Shown: positions 24,476-26,743 of the stretch, one piece after another
How positions within the stretch are numbered: the first letter of the stretch is position 1
Layout: the number at the start of each line of letters is the position of its first letter
NCBI GenBank assembly: GCA_017413675.1
Contig: JAFPSR010000066.1
Span: 1 to 26,743, forward strand
Reading direction: 5' to 3'
DNA from: Clostridia bacterium
Lineage (GTDB): Bacteria; Bacillota_A; Clostridia; Christensenellales; UBA1750
Length of the DNA stretch: 26,743 bases
Notes under the pieces: model-generated
The model's input: the letters and a program-made list of their open reading frames with translations, nothing else
Told to the model about the DNA's origin: nothing
The model's database searches: none
Program-made: the position numbers and the translations under genes

Positions 24476-24639
24476 TTTCGTCTCATAGATGATGCCTATT
24501 CCCCGTGCGCAAAGAAAGGTTGGGGAATCCCGGGGATCCCCTGCCGGGAAACAGGTCGGGTTTACGGATGCACCTTACACAAAAACGGATGGTTTTTTAC
24601 ATGAAATGACTTGTAAAGCCCCCGGCACCGTACTACCCT

Positions 24640-24681
24640 AAAACCGTGCGTCAAGCGCACCCGGAAACCGGGTTCGGTTTT
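24640..24681. other. Compact three-way-junction-like inverted repeat cluster
   Basis: AAAACC (24640-24645) pairs with GGTTTT (24676-24681) and encloses two hairpins side by side: GTGCG-tcaag-CGCAC (24646-24660) and CCGG-AAA-CCGG (24661-24671). It lies 46 bases upstream of the LCP -10, so it is probably not in that mRNA leader. It could be part of a small RNA on either strand or a protein-binding site. Confidence 0.45.
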
Positions 24682-24726
24682 CCCGCAAATCCGGACATAA
24701 CGGACAAACGACTATAGCGATCATCG

Positions 24727-24732
24727 TATAAT
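24727..24732 (+). promoter_or_regulatory. -10 box of the LCP gene promoter
   Basis: TATAAT 35 bases before the ATG. No good -35 is found at 16-18 bases; GACAAA at 24703-24708 is the nearest. Two CGGACA copies with 9-base spacing (24692-24697 and 24701-24706) occupy the -35 area, suggesting a possible activator site. Confidence 0.5.
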
Positions 24733-24761
24733 CTACTCTTGCAAATAAAGGCGGATATTCC

Positions 24762-26513
24762 ATGGCTATGAATGAAGACAACACGAAGATTCCATCTTCT
24801 GTCAATCCACAAAACAGTACAGGTACACCGGAACCGGCAGGAACCCCTGCCCCGAAGAAAAAGACCTGGCTGATTATCCTGATTGCCGTCCTGGCTGCCT
24901 GTCTCGTGGGAGCGGCGATCTGGGGCGCCGTTCATCTGTATCGGATCGTATTCCGTCCCTCTGCGCTGTTCATCACTCCTTCCCCGAAGCCGGTTGCGGA
25001 ACAGACCGTCACCCCGGAAGCCAACGTTCCGACACCGTCTGCGGCGCAGGATGCTACTGCCATCCCGCCAACGCCTACCCCGACCCTGAATCCGGAAGAG
25101 GAACTGCAGAAAAACGCGGATGTTTCCCTGATGAACAACATCCTCAATGTCCTCCTGGTCGGCGTGGACTACGCCCCGGAACGGGAAACCTGGAACGGCA
25201 AACACGAATACCATGCCGATGTTATGATGCTCTGTGTCATCAATTTTGATACCGGAGCCGTCAACCTGATTTCCATCCCGCGGGATACCTATGCGAAGAT
25301 CCCCGGGGTAAACGGGAAATACAAAATCAATGCTTCCATCAACTGCGGCGGCGGCTGGCCGGAAGGGCTGACCAAGACCTGTGAAGCAGCCAGCTGGATG
25401 CTGGGCGGCATCCCGGTCGATTATTACTATGCCGTCACCATGCCGGTCGTCAAGGAACTGGTAGATGTCCTCGGCGGCGTGGATTACGATATCGAGATGG
25501 ACTTTAAGCTCGCCGGAAGAACCTATAAAAAAGGCGTGCAGCATCTTGACGGGCAGGGGGTCCTGGATTACCTGCGTGTCCGCAAGAACATTGAGAAATC
25601 CGGCGACCAGAACCGGATCAACCGTCAGAAACAGATGCTGATTGCCCTGTTCAAGGAAGCGCTGCGCCAGAACCTGATCGTCAAGGCGCCGGACATCGTC
25701 CAGGCTTTCCAGGGAAAACTGGAAACCAACCTTTCCTATTCCCAGACGGCAGCCCTTGCCCTTTTCGCGCTCCGTACCGATCCGGACAGCATCGGGATGT
25801 CCTCCTTCAACGGGGCCAGCACAGATATCTATAACTGGGGATTCGTATTAACGGACCAGAACAAACGCGTCAAACTGATCAAGGAAATCTACGGCGTGGA
25901 TGTCCCACAGTATAAGGAATATTCCCGCCCGTACTGCCTCTGGGAGTGGGACATGCTCCGCTGCGAAGCATATACTGCCCAGAGCAAGGATGCCTATCAG
26001 GCCATCACAAAAGCTTTCGAGGCCGATCTGAAGCTGCCGGAGTTTACGCCCTCCCCGAAGCCGACCCCATCCATGACCCCGACGCCTACAGAGACGGAAG
26101 CTCCGCCGGAGGAAACTCCCGGTGAGTCCCCGGCCCCTACGGATCCGAAGCAGGCCAGGATCGTCTTTGCAGCCGCTACTGCAAGCCCCTCACCTACCCC
26201 CAGTTCTTCCGCGACGCCCAAGCCGACCAAGACCCCGGCCGGGAATGTACGGAAATACTCCAAGGCACAGCATACCGCTTACCAGGATTACAAAAAAGCC
26301 TATGCGGCGATGACCAAGTGTTATAAACAGTACACCTACGAAAAGGCGAAGAAAGCTTCCGATGACGCCCTTCTGAAGCTGCACGACGAATTCCTGGCCG
26401 CCCTGACCACTTACCAGGGCCGCACCGAGGAACTGGCCAAAGTTGTCGGATATAAAAAGAGTATTTCCTGGAAAGTAAAACTGGAATACGATATCAAGGT
26501 TGACTTCCGATAA
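24762..26513 (+). CDS. LytR-CpsA-Psr (LCP) family cell-wall ligase with extra C-terminal tail
   Basis: 583 residues from ATG 24762 (AAAGGCGG about 8 bases upstream). Layout: a short cytoplasmic N-terminus, a membrane anchor at 34-57, a Pro/Thr linker (about 72-110), then the LCP domain (about 126-300) with DVMMLCVINFDTGAVNLISI, IPRDTY (172-177), LGGVDYDIEMDF and YLRVRKN...DQNRINRQ, which carry the conserved Arg/Asp residues. LCP enzymes attach teichoic acids, capsule or other undecaprenyl-linked glycopolymers to peptidoglycan outside the cell. After the family domain there is a second Pro/Thr/Ser/Glu-rich linker (about 428-497) and a lysine- and tyrosine-rich helical tail (about 498-583) I do not recognise. 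The gene is monocistronic, ending at the terminator at 26575-26615. Confidence 0.93.
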   Translation: MAMNEDNTKIPSSVNPQNSTGTPEPAGTPAPKKKTWLIILIAVLAACLVGAAIWGAVHLYRIVFRPSALFITPSPKPVAEQTVTPEANVPTPSAAQDATAIPPTPTPTLNPEEELQKNADVSLMNNILNVLLVGVDYAPERETWNGKHEYHADVMMLCVINFDTGAVNLISIPRDTYAKIPGVNGKYKINASINCGGGWPEGLTKTCEAASWMLGGIPVDYYYAVTMPVVKELVDVLGGVDYDIEMDFKLAGRTYKKGVQHLDGQGVLDYLRVRKNIEKSGDQNRINRQKQMLIALFKEALRQNLIVKAPDIVQAFQGKLETNLSYSQTAALALFALRTDPDSIGMSSFNGASTDIYNWGFVLTDQNKRVKLIKEIYGVDVPQYKEYSRPYCLWEWDMLRCEAYTAQSKDAYQAITKAFEADLKLPEFTPSPKPTPSMTPTPTETEAPPEETPGESPAPTDPKQARIVFAAATASPSPTPSSSATPKPTKTPAGNVRKYSKAQHTAYQDYKKAYAAMTKCYKQYTYEKAKKASDDALLKLHDEFLAALTTYQGRTEELAKVVGYKKSISWKVKLEYDIKVDFR

Positions 26514-26574
26514 ATTTTTCCCGGTTTCAAACACAAACCCCGGATTCCCCGGGAAACAGAACCGGTATTTTCAA

Positions 26575-26615
26575 AGGATGCCCCCTGTATGGGACAGGGA
26601 GCATCCTCTTTTTTT
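26575..26615 (+). terminator. Terminator of the LCP gene
   Basis: AGGATGCCCCCTGT (26575-26588), loop ATGGG, ACAGGGAGCATCCT (26594-26607), one internal C-A mismatch, then C and seven T. Confidence 0.92.
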
Positions 26616-26743
26616 CCGGATCCTCCTGCCGGTACAGCCTATCATCCCGGAAGACCGTTTTCCCGGATCAACCGCCCCGGCCCGGGAAAGCAGGTTGTAT
26701 TCACAGCCCATCTGACAGGTTCCATACCCTTCAAAAAAAGTAA

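Larger units (their letters stand above)
24323..24761. other. 439-base intergenic region
   Basis: No coding region is supported. It holds a perfect inverted repeat (24448-24475), a 6-bp inverted repeat TTTACA/TGTAAA (24596-24617), a compact multi-hairpin element (24640-24681), a CGGACA direct repeat (24692-24706) and a -10 box (24727-24732) for the LCP gene. The first 120 bases show nothing recognisable. Confidence 0.6.

Noticed and set aside
24520..24545. GGGGATCCCC palindrome in the intergenic region
   Set aside because: Very short and GC-rich; such strings are common in this genome and nothing nearby gives it a role.
26500..26715. 71-codon plus-strand frame at the right edge
   Set aside because: It overlaps the LCP gene end and runs through that gene's terminator.

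Overview
The window is about 26.7 kb of a Bacillota chromosome, most likely a moderately GC-rich member of the class Clostridia, perhaps gut- or rumen-associated. This rests on gene content: a fused SecDF, HemZ-type radical SAM protein, bifunctional RelA/SpoT, peptidase T, an LCP cell-wall ligase, and the order secDF-recJ-rel-dtd-hemZ. Shine-Dalgarno sites are strong throughout, and GTG and TTG starts occur. Genus cannot be fixed from the sequence alone. Nearly everything is core-genome housekeeping. I saw no tRNA, rRNA, CRISPR array, insertion sequence or phage gene.

Layout, left to right. (1) 1-2180, minus strand, visibly lower GC than the rest: a membrane-anchored XRE regulator overlapped by an atypical PAP2 lipid phosphatase, then a small unknown protein; this is the only accessory-looking part. 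(2) 2181-5362, minus strand: the nadD operon (nadD, yqeK, rsfS, holA, and a small acyl-carrier-like protein that lacks the attachment serine), with its own promoter and two hairpins after the last gene. (3) 5359-7230, minus: a lone intracellular glycoside hydrolase resembling GH129 alpha-N-acetylgalactosaminidases. (4) 7358-13366, minus: rel-dtd-hemZ-obg-yhbY, from a promoter just after recJ to a clear terminator. (5) 13370-18129, minus: secDF-recJ, with a terminator-like hairpin between the two genes and a near-consensus promoter carrying a perfect palindrome. (6) 18177-19076, minus: yebC, monocistronic. (7) 19102-26615, plus strand: a class A penicillin-binding protein, pepT plus an APH-like phosphotransferase, and an LCP protein, each unit ending in a hairpin (the one after the phosphotransferase has only a weak U tail).

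How the genes fit together. The minus-strand blocks cover stringent response (Rel), translation quality control and ribosome assembly (Dtd, Obg, YhbY, RsfS), NAD and dinucleotide metabolism (NadD, YqeK), replication and repair (HolA, RecJ) and secretion (SecDF). The plus-strand genes build the wall (PBP1A, LCP) and process peptides (PepT). The divergent yebC and pbp1A promoters mark the strand switch near 19.1 kb.

The best candidates for something less described are the PAP2/membrane-HTH pair, the serine-less carrier-like protein in the nadD operon, a possible three-way-junction element upstream of the LCP gene, and the palindrome in the secDF promoter. None is proven to be a new system. The last 128 bases (26616-26743) hold no gene I can support.
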